A stretch of DNA of 64,000 bases, from contig USAN01000001.1 in the NCBI GenBank assembly GCA_900552645.1, positions 372,001-436,000 on the forward strand, in the 5' to 3' direction. The translations under genes were made by a program, and so were the position numbers. This document shows, piece after piece, positions 33,765 through 43,639 of this stretch. Below the pieces are notes generated by a model. It searched no databases. It had not been told where the DNA came from and saw only the letters and a program-made list of their open reading frames with translations. Position 1 is the first letter of the stretch; every line of letters begins with the position of its first letter. This stretch comes from an uncultured Bacteroides sp. GTDB taxonomy: Bacteria > Bacteroidota > Bacteroidia > Bacteroidales > Bacteroidaceae.

Positions 33765-35882
33765 ATGAAGAGAACTTTCGTTATTAAAAAGTTTCTATTA
33801 TTATTGTTTTTTTCTTTATATACAGTATTTGCATACAGTGAAAATATACATCTCGATGCCCTTATAAATATAGGAGTGGGAGTGTATGGATATAATAAGG
33901 AAATGATAATATATAGTGCCGTAATAGTAGGAATACTCTCTTTTATGATAGCGATGCTGTTTAATCTTTTTCTTCATAGGCGCATAAAGACAACCTTGAG
34001 AAAGAACCAACTTATAAGTGCAGAGCTTAACAAGAAGAATATAGAACTAGCCATGGCTATGAGGGCCGGAATGCTTATTCCTTTCCATTTCAACTTCCAG
34101 GATAACAAGATTGTTATTTCAATAAACGATGCAGATAAGAGAGATTGCTCCGATATATTGGAATCATTAAACGGTAAGACTCTGAATGAAATCAGTAAAA
34201 ATATCCATCCCAATGACGTCGAAGCGTATACCAAATTTAGTGATAGTATGCGACATGGAACTATAGACAAGGGAAGATTGGAAATGAGATATGATGAAAA
34301 AGGACTTTTTGAAAACTATTATGAAGTATATCTCATAAAGAATAGATATGATGAAGTAAAAACTGATGAATTTATAGGGTATATCCAGAATATTACTTCT
34401 AGAAAAATGATGGAAAAGGCCCAGAAACGGAAAGAATCTTATCTTAAGTATATTCTGGATCAAATTCCTATACCTATTCATATAAAGGATATAGAAAATG
34501 AAGGTAGATATGTTTATTGGAACGAAGCATCTACAAAATTGCTTGGAAGCTCGTTTTATAATAATAAGGTAGAAGATGTAGTAGTTAGTAGCGAAGCACG
34601 GATTATAGATGAAATAGATAATCAAGTTTACTTGACCGAGAAGCCGTATAGCGGTTTTGAAACAATTCATACTCTGGACGGCCGAATGTTAGAAACTATT
34701 GTATATAAAAATGCTATAGTAGATAGGGGAAAGAAAAAGATTCTAATTACACGATGGGATGTAAGCGAACAGAACCGTCTGCAACAAAAAGCCAAGATAC
34801 TAGATTTGTCTATATCTCATATACAGGCCTATACATGGTACTTCAATTCCGAAGAAGATATAATAAGTTATGGTGATGGATTAAGAGAACTAGGAGGAAA
34901 TCCTGAATCGCTTAATACTTTCTTAAAGATAAGCAATAGTATTCATGAAAATGATCGTGAGAAATTTCTAAAGACTATACGAATTATCATGAAAATGGAG
35001 TCGGGTAATTTTAATTTCTCTTTCCGTATAAAGCATAGAGACAATGAAGAATTTCAGTGGTGGGAGTGTAGAGGAACAGTCGAGCAAATTGTAAAGAAAG
35101 ACACTAACTACCAACACATAATGGGACTTAATATTAATGTGAATGAACACTACAAGATGGCCGATGAACTTAGAAAAGCTAAAGAAAAAGCCGAACAGTC
35201 GGACAAACTTAAATCTTCTTTCCTGGCTAATATGAGTCACGAGATACGTACTCCTTTAAATGCTATAGTGGGATTCTCTGACTTGCTTACGCAGACAGAA
35301 ACTGATGAAGAAAAGGAAATGTATATAAAGATTATAAAGAATAATAGCGATTATCTGCTTACTCTTATAAGTGATATACTGGACTTGTCAAAAATAGAGG
35401 CTGGGGTTTTGGAATCAAAACGTGTAAAGTTTAATATTTCGGATGTATGCTCGGATTTGTATTCTATAATAGAAAATAAACTTGCTGGTAGTGACATAGA
35501 ACTCATTATAGATAATCCTTATAAAGAGTGTATTGTAAATCTTGATGTTAACCGTTTGAAGCAGGTGTGGATAAATTTCCTTAATAATGCTGTTAAGTGT
35601 ACTCATAATGGACATATTAAGCTTGGATACAATATTCAGGAAGAAGGAATAAAAATTTATGTAGAGGATACCGGAATAGGAATTCCCGAAAACAAGAGAC
35701 AACAGATATTTAACAGGTTCGAGAAACTTAACAGCTTTGCACCTGGTACCGGACTTGGATTGTCTATTTGCAAGGCAATAATAGAAAATGCAAATGGTAC
35801 CATTGGGGTAGATAGTGAACATGGAGAAGGCTCTACTTTCTGGGCTTATATTCCATGTGATGTAGATATTACAAAAAACTAG
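33765..35882 (+). CDS. Membrane sensor histidine kinase with PAS domains
   Basis: 705 residues. Signal peptide or helix at 1-24, second membrane helix at about 48-70. Three PAS-like domains are at roughly 90-215, 225-345 and 350-465 (sensory PAC ends such as FIGYIQNITSRK and ILITRWDVSEQNR). HisKA has FLANMSHEIRTPLNAIVGF with the phospho-His near 491, and HATPase has NNAVKC, VEDTGIGIPE and GTGLGLSICKA. No receiver domain or response regulator gene is adjacent, so it is an orphan kinase whose partner lies elsewhere. The PAS domains suggest a small-molecule or redox input. Confidence 0.9.
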   Translation: MKRTFVIKKFLLLLFFSLYTVFAYSENIHLDALINIGVGVYGYNKEMIIYSAVIVGILSFMIAMLFNLFLHRRIKTTLRKNQLISAELNKKNIELAMAMRAGMLIPFHFNFQDNKIVISINDADKRDCSDILESLNGKTLNEISKNIHPNDVEAYTKFSDSMRHGTIDKGRLEMRYDEKGLFENYYEVYLIKNRYDEVKTDEFIGYIQNITSRKMMEKAQKRKESYLKYILDQIPIPIHIKDIENEGRYVYWNEASTKLLGSSFYNNKVEDVVVSSEARIIDEIDNQVYLTEKPYSGFETIHTLDGRMLETIVYKNAIVDRGKKKILITRWDVSEQNRLQQKAKILDLSISHIQAYTWYFNSEEDIISYGDGLRELGGNPESLNTFLKISNSIHENDREKFLKTIRIIMKMESGNFNFSFRIKHRDNEEFQWWECRGTVEQIVKKDTNYQHIMGLNINVNEHYKMADELRKAKEKAEQSDKLKSSFLANMSHEIRTPLNAIVGFSDLLTQTETDEEKEMYIKIIKNNSDYLLTLISDILDLSKIEAGVLESKRVKFNISDVCSDLYSIIENKLAGSDIELIIDNPYKECIVNLDVNRLKQVWINFLNNAVKCTHNGHIKLGYNIQEEGIKIYVEDTGIGIPENKRQQIFNRFEKLNSFAPGTGLGLSICKAIIENANGTIGVDSEHGEGSTFWAYIPCDVDITKN

Positions 35883-36169
35883 GATAGGAGTAAATTTATG
35901 CTTTATCTTTAGTGTAATTTAATTTGAATACTTTAAAAGGTAGACAGGATTGTCAGATATCGTTCAAGGTGCTTACTAATTGATAGAAAGGTTATAAGTT
36001 ATAGATAATAATGGCAAAGTGAGAGTGCTAATTTAATAGGATTACTATTTAAAAGATAAGAGTTCTAGAAGACAACTGTGATAGAAAATAATTAAAGAAA
36101 ACTAGCATTTGTTAGATTATTCAATTCTCTTTTTCTAATTTTGTGCAGTTTTTAATAAGGAAAAAGATA

Positions 36170-36346
36170 ATGGAATTACCACAGGATCCGATGATGCTTT
36201 TTAGTGTTGTCAATATGAAATTACGTGACTGTTACTCTTCACTCGACGAACTTTGCGAAGATATGAACGTAGATAAGAATAGTATTATAAACCGTCTTAA
36301 AGAGGTTGGTTTTGAATATAACGAACAGCAGAATAAATTTTGGTAA
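36170..36346 (+). CDS. DUF4250 family small protein
   Basis: 58 residues from the ATG at 36170, preceded by AAGGAAAAAG. The sequence (LPQDPMMLFSVVNMKLRD, DELCEDMNVDKNSI) matches DUF4250, a short helical family of unknown function with a helix-turn-helix look. An upstream GTG would add nine unrelated residues. A TAATTTTG (36136-36143) just upstream fits a -7 element. The gap 35883-36135 before it is AT-rich and empty. A terminator overlaps its last codons. Confidence 0.8.
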   Translation: MELPQDPMMLFSVVNMKLRDCYSSLDELCEDMNVDKNSIINRLKEVGFEYNEQQNKFW

Positions 36347-36365
36347 GATTTATTCTGCTATTTTT
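36327..36365 (+). terminator. Terminator overlapping the end of the DUF4250 gene
   Basis: AGCAGAATAAAT (36327-36338) and ATTTATTCTGCT (36348-36359) are a perfect 12-bp stem followed by five T. The left arm lies within the coding region. It may also stop the menaquinone operon from the other side. Confidence 0.85.
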
Positions 36366-36375
36366 CTTTTAATGT

Positions 36376-37467
36376 TTATATATCAGATGCAATCTTTATA
36401 GCAGTAGCACGATCGGGTTTGCCGGTTTCTGTAAGCGGTAACGAGTAGATTGCAATATATTCTTTAGGTTGCCAGTGCTTTGGAAGATTTTTGCGGCATT
36501 TTTCCGAAATATTATCTATAATATCCTCTTTACCTTCTATAAGCATTACAATCTTCTGACCGAATTTTTCATCGGCTTTCCATGTAATCATGAAGTTGCA
36601 GTCTGTAATATTACTTATAAGTGCCTCTACTTGTTCTATCTGTATCTTTATTCCACCACTGTTTATTACATTGTCTTTTCGGCCGTTTATTTTAAAATTT
36701 CCCTTATAGTTTATTTCGGCAATGTCATTCGTTATTAGTTCCTTGTCGCATACTCTAGGAGCATTTATTATAAGTCGGTTGTCGGTAGTAAGAGTAACCT
36801 TTACATCTTTAAGCGGAGTATACCATTCCGATTTATCCTTGCCGTTTACTCGTCTCATTGCTACATGAGAAAGAGTTTCGGTCATGCCATAGGTAGACCA
36901 TATATTGTTTGGAAATTCTTCAATATGCGACTGAAGTTTTTCGTCTATTGCACCACCTCCAATTATAAGGTGATGTATGCCTTGAAGTATTTTTCGTTCT
37001 TTTTCATCTTGAACAGAGTTATATACCTGAAGTGGTATCATTGCTGCAAAGTTCGGAGAAATTGTCATTTCATTAAGGGGGTTGCCACATGGATTTACCG
37101 TAAGGAGATTAAATCCGCCAACCAATGCACGTACCAGCATCATTTTTCCTGCTATGTAGTTTAGCGGCATGCATAAGAGTGCAGTATGATGCTTGTTTAT
37201 ATCAAGAAAAGACAATGTAGTGATTGCGCTTGCAATCATTTTTTTCTTTTCGGCTATCATTGCTTTAGGAGCTCCGGTAGATCCAGAAGTATGGACTGTT
37301 ATAATATCTTTTCCATCCCACCATTCCTTAAGGAAGGAATATATATCATTATATATTTCCTTACCTGTATCATTATTGTATGATAACAGATTAAGGTTAT
37401 TTCGTGTGTATACTTTACCATCTATTTTGATGGTCTGATTAAAAGTGTCTGTAATGAATCTACTCAT
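36376..37467 (-). CDS. menE: o-succinylbenzoate-CoA ligase, menaquinone synthesis
   Basis: 363 residues, short for the ANL superfamily but usual in Bacteroidetes. Adenylation motifs are visible: HTSGSTGAPKAM (A3, about residue 60), TYGMTETLSH (A5), NGRKDNVINSGGIKI (A8) and the C-terminal LPLTETGKPDR with the catalytic Lys. It activates o-succinylbenzoate with ATP and CoA. It is the last gene of the men operon and overlaps menC by 8 nt. Confidence 0.92.
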   Translation of the reverse strand: MSRFITDTFNQTIKIDGKVYTRNNLNLLSYNNDTGKEIYNDIYSFLKEWWDGKDIITVHTSGSTGAPKAMIAEKKKMIASAITTLSFLDINKHHTALLCMPLNYIAGKMMLVRALVGGFNLLTVNPCGNPLNEMTISPNFAAMIPLQVYNSVQDEKERKILQGIHHLIIGGGAIDEKLQSHIEEFPNNIWSTYGMTETLSHVAMRRVNGKDKSEWYTPLKDVKVTLTTDNRLIINAPRVCDKELITNDIAEINYKGNFKINGRKDNVINSGGIKIQIEQVEALISNITDCNFMITWKADEKFGQKIVMLIEGKEDIIDNISEKCRKNLPKHWQPKEYIAIYSLPLTETGKPDRATAIKIASDI

Positions 37468-38527
37468 CTTTATTTAGCCATTTTAAAATGTCAGGCTCGT
37501 TCTGGTCCGGATTGAACCGGAGTGAGTCGTTCTTTATGTAAAGAGGAAAATCAATGTTATCTGTAAATAAGAGTCCGGTACCAAGTCCTTGTGGCAATCC
37601 ATGATTGCGTGTGGCGCACCATTGAGCAATAGCGTTAAGTCCAATGTTGGATTCGAGTGCCGATGTAACCCAATAGTCTATGTTGCGCTCATTTGCCAGA
37701 TGTATCCACTCTTCCGAACCCGAAAGTCCTCCATGTAAAGAAGGTTTCAATATTATATATTGAGGATTTATTGTATCAAGAAGCTCAATCTTGCTTTGCT
37801 TGTCGTTCACTCCTATAAGTTCTTCATCAAGTGCTATTGATAGTGGAGTATATGAACATAGTTCCTTCATCTTATGCCAATTTCCTGCACGTATGGGCTG
37901 CTCTATTGAATGTAAGTCTAACTCTGCCAGCCTATGCAGTTTAGATAGTGCACTTTCTGACGAAAATGCACCGTTTGCATCAACTCTTAGTTCAATGCGA
38001 TCTTTGTCGAAATGCTTGCGAATAAAAGATAGTAGTTCTATCTCCTTTTCAAAATCTATTGCTCCTATCTTAAGCTTAATGCATCTGAATCCTGCATCAA
38101 GTTTTTCTTCTATGCGTGCATACATCTCTTCAAAACTTCCCATCCATATAAGGCCATTTATGGTTATTCCTTCTTTTCCCATGCTGAATGGTGTATTCCA
38201 TAACTTCACACTTCCTGCACGCATGTGAAGAAGTGCTGTTTCGAGTCCGAAAAGTATTGAAGGGTAACAACGCATCTTTTCTCTATTCAATATTCCGGTC
38301 AATGCAAGTTCATTGCAAGCCTCATCCAGAAGATTATCATAGTTTGGAATATCGTCACAACTTAGCGCAGGCAATGGAGCACATTCGCCTATACCAAACG
38401 CATTGGTTGTGGCATTGCGTATTATTACATACCAAACATTGCGCGTAATATATACTCCGCGTGATGTTCCGGCAGGCTGTTTGAAATGAAGCTGCTTCTT
38501 TACTTTTCTTATTTCGTATTTCATCAA
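37460..38527 (-). CDS. menC: o-succinylbenzoate synthase
   Basis: 355 residues, enolase superfamily. Catalytic and metal residues are in order: LKIGAIDF (KxK region), RVDANGAF (Asp), SIEQPI (Glu), ALDEELIG (Asp) and ILKPSLHGG (Lys). It dehydrates SHCHC to o-succinylbenzoate. The start ATG directly abuts the menB stop, and the end overlaps menE, so translation is coupled along the operon. Confidence 0.92.
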   Translation of the reverse strand: MMKYEIRKVKKQLHFKQPAGTSRGVYITRNVWYVIIRNATTNAFGIGECAPLPALSCDDIPNYDNLLDEACNELALTGILNREKMRCYPSILFGLETALLHMRAGSVKLWNTPFSMGKEGITINGLIWMGSFEEMYARIEEKLDAGFRCIKLKIGAIDFEKEIELLSFIRKHFDKDRIELRVDANGAFSSESALSKLHRLAELDLHSIEQPIRAGNWHKMKELCSYTPLSIALDEELIGVNDKQSKIELLDTINPQYIILKPSLHGGLSGSEEWIHLANERNIDYWVTSALESNIGLNAIAQWCATRNHGLPQGLGTGLLFTDNIDFPLYIKNDSLRFNPDQNEPDILKWLNKDE

Positions 38528-39352
38528 TTATGGAAACTTAGGATAATCCTTAAAGCGAGGTTTACGTTTCTCAAGAAATGCTTTTCCTCCCTCTTGTGCT
38601 TCTTCTGTCATGTAGTATAGCATAGTTGCATCCCCTGCCAATTCCTGTATGCCGGCCTGTCCGTCAAGTTCGGCATTTAGTCCGGCTTTTATCATTCTTA
38701 ATGCCAACGGACTATGTTCCATCATCTTCTCGGCCCATTCTACTGTTTCATCTTCGAGGCGTTCAAAAGGTACTACCTTGTTTACTAGTCCCATATCGAG
38801 TGCTTCCTGGGAAGAATACTGACGGCACAGGAACCATATCTCACGTGCTTTCTTCTGACCTACTATTCGTGCCAGATATGATGAGCCGAATCCTGCATCG
38901 AAACTGCCTACTTTTGGTCCTGTTTGACCGAATATTGCATTTTCGGAAGCTATTGAAAGATCACATACTACATGAAGTACATGACCTCCGCCTATGGCAT
39001 ATCCGTTTACCATAGCAATAACAGGCTTTGGAAGTGAACGTATCTGTTTCTGTACGTCGAGAACATTAAGACGTGGCACACCATCAGTACCTACATATCC
39101 ACCATGTCCCTTTACGTGCATGTCGCCTCCGCTGCAAAAAGCTTTATCTCCGGCTCCTGTAAGTATCACTACATCTATATCCTGACTCTCGCGGCAGATG
39201 TAAAGAGCATCGCTTATTTCGCTTACCGTAGTAGGAGTGAAGGCATTGCGGTAGCGTTCACGGTTTATTGTTATCTTGGCAATCCCATTGTAAAAGTCGA
39301 ATAAAATCTCCTTGTACTCCTTTATGGGTTTCCAGTCTCTTTTATTACTCAT
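38528..39352 (-). CDS. menB: 1,4-dihydroxy-2-naphthoyl-CoA synthase
   Basis: 274 residues, crotonase fold. The family markers TGAGDKAFCSGGD, NGYAIGGGHVLHVVCDL and GQTGPKVGSFDAGFG (with the active-site Asp/Gly pair) are all present, as is the C-terminal FLEKRKPRFKDYPKFP typical of MenB. It cyclises o-succinylbenzoyl-CoA. It follows menD after 31 nt. Confidence 0.95.
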   Translation of the reverse strand: MSNKRDWKPIKEYKEILFDFYNGIAKITINRERYRNAFTPTTVSEISDALYICRESQDIDVVILTGAGDKAFCSGGDMHVKGHGGYVGTDGVPRLNVLDVQKQIRSLPKPVIAMVNGYAIGGGHVLHVVCDLSIASENAIFGQTGPKVGSFDAGFGSSYLARIVGQKKAREIWFLCRQYSSQEALDMGLVNKVVPFERLEDETVEWAEKMMEHSPLALRMIKAGLNAELDGQAGIQELAGDATMLYYMTEEAQEGGKAFLEKRKPRFKDYPKFP

Positions 39353-39383
39353 ATTATATTATTTTTTATTGTTCTTAATTATA

Positions 39384-41051
39384 TTATTTATTTCGTATTG
39401 AATGATAATATTCTCTTAATAGATTTGTATCATTCTCCTTATCTGTATATACCTCCATTAATATTGGCTTTTCCGCCTCTTCGCGACTTATAAATATGGG
39501 CAATGCGCAGTTCAATTCTTCTTGCGACGATACCTTCATATAATTGAATCCTCTCTCTATTGCCCATCCTTCGGCAGATGTGGTGTGTTCGGCTGTAATG
39601 AAACGTCTTGAATTACTTTTCTTATCCATACCGGGTAAGGTGTGGAATATTTCGCCACCTTCATTGTTTAGTAGCAAAATGCGAACATTGTTACGATAAT
39701 TGTTGCTCCATAATGCATTCATGTCATAGAAGAAACTGAGGTCGCCTATTAAAATGAAATTCAAATTGCTGGAAGCAGCTGCATAACCTATGGCTGTCGA
39801 TAATGAACCTTCTATTCCATTTACTCCACGATTACAGCATACTTCTACTGTAGGAGATACTTTAAATAGTTGGGCATAACGCACTACCGAACTATTGGCA
39901 AGGTGTAATGCTGATGGTTCGGGAAGATTATGAATTACATCTCCTATGACCGAGATTTCTGAATAGGGTAGAGATGGTTCGGGTATTTCCTTGCAATAAT
40001 TCTCCCATTGAAGAGGATAAGACGTGGCTTTTCCTTCTAGCATGAAAGCAATCTTTTCAAGGAATTCGAAAGGATCCATTTCAATAATAGTGTTTATACA
40101 TCCATACAAATCGGCTACTTTCCCATCGGCTGATATGTGCCAATGTTCGGCAGGTGGATTGCTGCGCAGATATTTCTTGAGCTGTTTGGATACTATATGA
40201 CCGCCGTAAGTAATGAGCAGTTGCGGTACCATTTCTGTCTGCTTTTCGGCCGACATACTGTATATAGCTGCATCGAAGTTCCTGATAGGAATACCAGGTA
40301 CGGTTTGATTGCTTAAATGTTCTGTAAGCCATGCAAACTGCTTGAAGAGTGGTTTTACGTACTTCTTCTCGAAGAAATATATCAGATTCATCTGTCCCAC
40401 TACAATCATTTTTCTTGTATAATTATTAAGACGATCTATAAGACTCTTGTAGTCGCGGTCATAAATATTAAGCCCCTGATAACGTGTTATAACTCTTGCA
40501 TCAGGCAACTTTTTGGCAGTAAATCTGTACAATGGTTCGGATAGTGGAATATTTATATGTACCGGTCCCTTACCGTGATGGTAAGTCTCGATTATAGCCT
40601 CGTTTATTAATCGATTACAATACCATTCATCTTCTTCATTATGTATTTCGGGAAGATTTACAGACATTTTTACCAAGCTCCCAAAAGCACCTGGTTGGGG
40701 TAAGGTCTGTCCATCCATCTGACCTATCCACGCAATAGGACGGTCGGCCGATATTACTATAAGAGGAACCTGTTGATAAAAGGCTTCTGCCACAGCTGGA
40801 TGAAGATTTAAAAGAGCCGAACCGGAAGTACAGCATACGGCTGCCGGCCCGCCTCCCTGCAATGATAATCCAATGGCAAAGAAGCCTGCACTTCTTTCAT
40901 CCGTAACAGGATAACAAGTAAAATCTTCAATATTAGATAAAGTATGTACTATCGGGGCATTCCTACTACCGGGACATAATACAATTTTTGTAACTCCGTG
41001 AGCCTTTAGAAGAGCTGCTAGTTGAAGAACACTTTTCTTATCCGAATACAT
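39384..41051 (-). CDS. menD: SEPHCHC synthase (2-oxoglutarate decarboxylase)
   Basis: 555 residues, thiamine-diphosphate enzyme. The N-terminal LCPGSRNAPI and TDERSAGFFAIGL are MenD-specific segments. The cofactor site is near ILIGDLSFFYDMNALW. It condenses isochorismate with 2-oxoglutarate, the first committed step of menaquinone synthesis. Its start is 12 nt after the menF stop. Its need for thiamine diphosphate links it to the thiamine salvage operon at 46653-50212. Confidence 0.95.
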   Translation of the reverse strand: MYSDKKSVLQLAALLKAHGVTKIVLCPGSRNAPIVHTLSNIEDFTCYPVTDERSAGFFAIGLSLQGGGPAAVCCTSGSALLNLHPAVAEAFYQQVPLIVISADRPIAWIGQMDGQTLPQPGAFGSLVKMSVNLPEIHNEEDEWYCNRLINEAIIETYHHGKGPVHINIPLSEPLYRFTAKKLPDARVITRYQGLNIYDRDYKSLIDRLNNYTRKMIVVGQMNLIYFFEKKYVKPLFKQFAWLTEHLSNQTVPGIPIRNFDAAIYSMSAEKQTEMVPQLLITYGGHIVSKQLKKYLRSNPPAEHWHISADGKVADLYGCINTIIEMDPFEFLEKIAFMLEGKATSYPLQWENYCKEIPEPSLPYSEISVIGDVIHNLPEPSALHLANSSVVRYAQLFKVSPTVEVCCNRGVNGIEGSLSTAIGYAAASSNLNFILIGDLSFFYDMNALWSNNYRNNVRILLLNNEGGEIFHTLPGMDKKSNSRRFITAEHTTSAEGWAIERGFNYMKVSSQEELNCALPIFISREEAEKPILMEVYTDKENDTNLLREYYHSIRNK

Positions 41052-41063
41052 ATATTATTTATA

Positions 41064-42197
41064 TTATTGGTTATTTCCTTGTTTTAAAATCTTATTCATA
41101 GTAGCAAGCTTACGGTTAGTCTCCTCCCATTCGGTTTCCATATCTGACGATGGTAGTAAACCTCCGCCTGCATATAGACGTGCATTATTTTTGCCTATCT
41201 CCATACATCGCAAATTTACATATAGATCTGTACCGTTATCTATATCTATCCATCCTACTATTCCGCTATAGTACCGGCGATCGTACCCTTCATTATCGTG
41301 TATGAACAATATTGCATCATCTTTAGGCAATCCACATACAGCAGGAGTAGGGTGTAGATTTTCCAATACTAATCCTATCTTGCTATTCTCTTTAAGAGTA
41401 AAGAAAAAGTCGGTCTTTCTATGAACAAGCTGACCGGCACGAGCTGTATAAGGACCCTTTTCTTCTATCTTGCTTTTTAACTCAAGTTTTTTCAGAGTCT
41501 GTCGTATATAATCGGCCACAATTTTCTGTTCGTCACAGTTCTTTATGTCCCATTCAGTAGGTACTACTTCATTCTGTATACTCATTGTTCCTGCAAGTGC
41601 TACGGTGTGCCAACTGTCAGGATTACCGCTGAGAACTATTTCTGGAGTACTTCCCACCCAGGTTCCAGAAGCAGTGGTATGGCATAAATATATAAACATG
41701 CGCGGATAGCTGTTGCATGCATTGATAAAGGCATTCAGAGGTGAGAAATTATTCTCTATAGGTTCTGTAATATATCGTGAAAGAACAATTTTAGAGAATC
41801 TTCCGCTTTTCATTGCATCCTTGAATACATAGAATCGTTTTTCATAATCCCTATTTATATCATCAACTTGTTTTTCTATATTTTCCTTTTCAGAATGTTC
41901 TATGCCATTTTCTTTGCAGAAAGCGTTGATCTCATGCTCTATTTCTTCCCAATCGTATGCCATTATATCAGGACGAATTATAAGTACTTTGTGTTTAGAA
42001 TTCGGTATGAAAGGGGCGAAGACAAATCCTTTACGTTCATTAAGTTCGTACAGACTGTCCAGTTTCTCTATATCGTTAGATTTTTGAAGAACAAGATGAC
42101 ACGCATCTGTCCATGGCAGACGATACAATGCGAAGTTTACATTGCTTTCAGTTAGTCTGTCAATAAGATCTGCTGTTTTTTTATCTGGATTGTTCAT
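41064..42197 (-). CDS. menF: Isochorismate synthase
   Basis: 377 residues. Chorismate-binding family motifs are WVGSTPEIVL, ALAGTMS, RAGQLVHRKTDFFF, LHPTPAVCGLPKDDA and YDRRYYSGIVGWID. It converts chorismate to isochorismate with Mg2+. It overlaps the thioesterase gene by 4 nt. The N-terminal 90 residues are divergent, as usual for MenF. Confidence 0.93.
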   Translation of the reverse strand: MNNPDKKTADLIDRLTESNVNFALYRLPWTDACHLVLQKSNDIEKLDSLYELNERKGFVFAPFIPNSKHKVLIIRPDIMAYDWEEIEHEINAFCKENGIEHSEKENIEKQVDDINRDYEKRFYVFKDAMKSGRFSKIVLSRYITEPIENNFSPLNAFINACNSYPRMFIYLCHTTASGTWVGSTPEIVLSGNPDSWHTVALAGTMSIQNEVVPTEWDIKNCDEQKIVADYIRQTLKKLELKSKIEEKGPYTARAGQLVHRKTDFFFTLKENSKIGLVLENLHPTPAVCGLPKDDAILFIHDNEGYDRRYYSGIVGWIDIDNGTDLYVNLRCMEIGKNNARLYAGGGLLPSSDMETEWEETNRKLATMNKILKQGNNQ

Positions 42198-42601
42198 TTT
42201 CGTGTTATTATAAAGTTTACAATCCTAGCTGTCGAAACAAGTCGACCGTCGTGGGTGGTTATATCTACATTCCACACATGAGTGGATTTACCTTTATGAA
42301 TAAGCTGTGCCATTGCAGTTACGGTGTTGCCCACTTTCACAGAAGATATATGGTTTGCTGTAATCTGCATCCCGTTGGGAATCTCATTTTCATTACACAA
42401 CTTCATAGATCCGTATCCTGCTGTAATCTCGGCAAGTGCAGCTGCTGCTCCTCCGTTAAGATAACCAAAAGGCTGGCAAGTGCGATTGTCGACGGCCATT
42501 TCAGAGCATACCATATTCAAGTCATATGACATAAACTTAATTCCTAGATGTTCGGTCATAGAATTGTTCTTATATGGCTGTTCCTGATTTTCTTTTTCCA
42601 T
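42194..42601 (-). CDS. PaaI-like hotdog thioesterase, likely DHNA-CoA hydrolase (MenI role)
   Basis: 135 residues. The hotdog fold segments FGYLNGGAAAALAEITAGYGS and ITANHISSV are present, with the catalytic acidic residue in AALAEITAG. As first gene of the men operon it most likely hydrolyses 1,4-dihydroxy-2-naphthoyl-CoA, the step after MenB. That role is inferred from context. menA and menH are not in the window. The start is the ATG at 42601, with a consensus promoter 25 nt upstream. Confidence 0.82.
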   Translation of the reverse strand: MEKENQEQPYKNNSMTEHLGIKFMSYDLNMVCSEMAVDNRTCQPFGYLNGGAAAALAEITAGYGSMKLCNENEIPNGMQITANHISSVKVGNTVTAMAQLIHKGKSTHVWNVDITTHDGRLVSTARIVNFIITRK

Positions 42602-42626
42602 ATTTATACAAATTCGTAATATCCGG

Positions 42627-42658
42627 CAAAAATATATATTTTTATTTTGTCAGACAAA
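42627..42658 (-). promoter_or_regulatory. Promoter of the menaquinone operon
   Basis: Read on the minus strand: TTTG (42658-42655), 20 nt spacer, TATTTTTG (42634-42627), a full Bacteroidetes consensus. It drives the six genes down to 36376. Confidence 0.75.
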
Positions 42659-42787
42659 GTATTTAAGGCTTTCTAGATGATGTTACGTGACTTAATGACA
42701 TAAAATATATTTTATTGTAAATTATAATGCCGATTCGAGTTTTGTAATATATTTGCATGATACATTTTATCATAAACATTTATAAAT

Positions 42788-43396
42788 ATGAAAGTACTGT
42801 TGTTAAACGGAAGTCCCAAGAAAGATGGCAATACCAATCTGGCACTTGAAGAGATTGCAGCCGAGCTGCAAAAAAATGGGGTTGATTCTGAAATTATATG
42901 TATAGGTGCAAAAGCTGTTCAGGGATGTATAGCTTGCTATAAATGTAAGAAGACGGGTATATGTGCATTCAATGATTTACTTTATCAAAAGGTACGTCAG
43001 GCTGTTATAGAGTGTGATGCAATAATAGTGGGCTCGCCGGTATACTACGCAGGTCCCAATGGATCTCTTTGTGCTTTGCTGGATCGTCTGTTCCTTTCGT
43101 GTGGGAGTTTTATGGAATATAAACCGGCAGCATCTGTTGCCGTATGTCGTCGTGGTGGTGCTAGTGCTACTTTTGACCGTTTGAACAAATACTTTACAAT
43201 TAATAATATGCCTATAGTATCTTCGCAATACTGGAATTCGGTGCATGGAATGAATCCGGGCGAGGCTGCACAAGATTTCGAGGGATTGCAGATAATGCGT
43301 ATATTGGCAAAAAATATGGTATGGTTGCTCAATAGTATAAAAGGACATACACATCCACTTTCCGAAGAGAGAGTAGCTACCAACTTCATAAGATGA
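42788..43396 (+). CDS. Flavodoxin-fold NAD(P)H-dependent FMN reductase, iron-sulfur flavoprotein-like
   Basis: 202 residues. FMN-binding loop NGSPKKDGNTNLAL at the N-terminus and GSPVYYAGPNGSLCALLDR for the isoalloxazine site. A compact Cys motif CIACYKCKKTGIC (Cx2Cx2Cx5C) at about residue 47 matches the spacing of iron-sulfur flavoproteins, so a 4Fe-4S cluster may be bound. The physiological substrate is unknown. A TATATTTG (42748-42755) lies upstream, without a good -33 element. A hairpin follows the stop. Confidence 0.85.
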   Translation: MKVLLLNGSPKKDGNTNLALEEIAAELQKNGVDSEIICIGAKAVQGCIACYKCKKTGICAFNDLLYQKVRQAVIECDAIIVGSPVYYAGPNGSLCALLDRLFLSCGSFMEYKPAASVAVCRRGGASATFDRLNKYFTINNMPIVSSQYWNSVHGMNPGEAAQDFEGLQIMRILAKNMVWLLNSIKGHTHPLSEERVATNFIR

Positions 43397-43430
43397 TTGC
43401 CTGCTAAAGTAACGTTGACGATACATGAAT

Positions 43431-43468
43431 AATACCTCGGAATATTTATTATTAAAGTTCGGGGTATT
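43431..43468 (+). terminator. Terminator after the flavoprotein gene
   Basis: AATACCTCGGAA (43431-43442) pairs with TTCGGGGTATT (43458-43468) with one bulge or G-U pairs, followed by an AT-rich stretch, 35 nt after the stop. Confidence 0.65.
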
Positions 43469-43639
43469 ATTATATATGAAAGTAAAAACAAAGTGTATTA
43501 TTTCGCGATGACATATGTAGATATTGCAGGTTATGTTGTATTGTCATATCATAATCCTATATATTGAAATGATATATGTAGTAGTGCAAAAAGGAGCAAA
43601 AGTGTTTTTGTATTATTATTTATAATGAAAACTATATAT

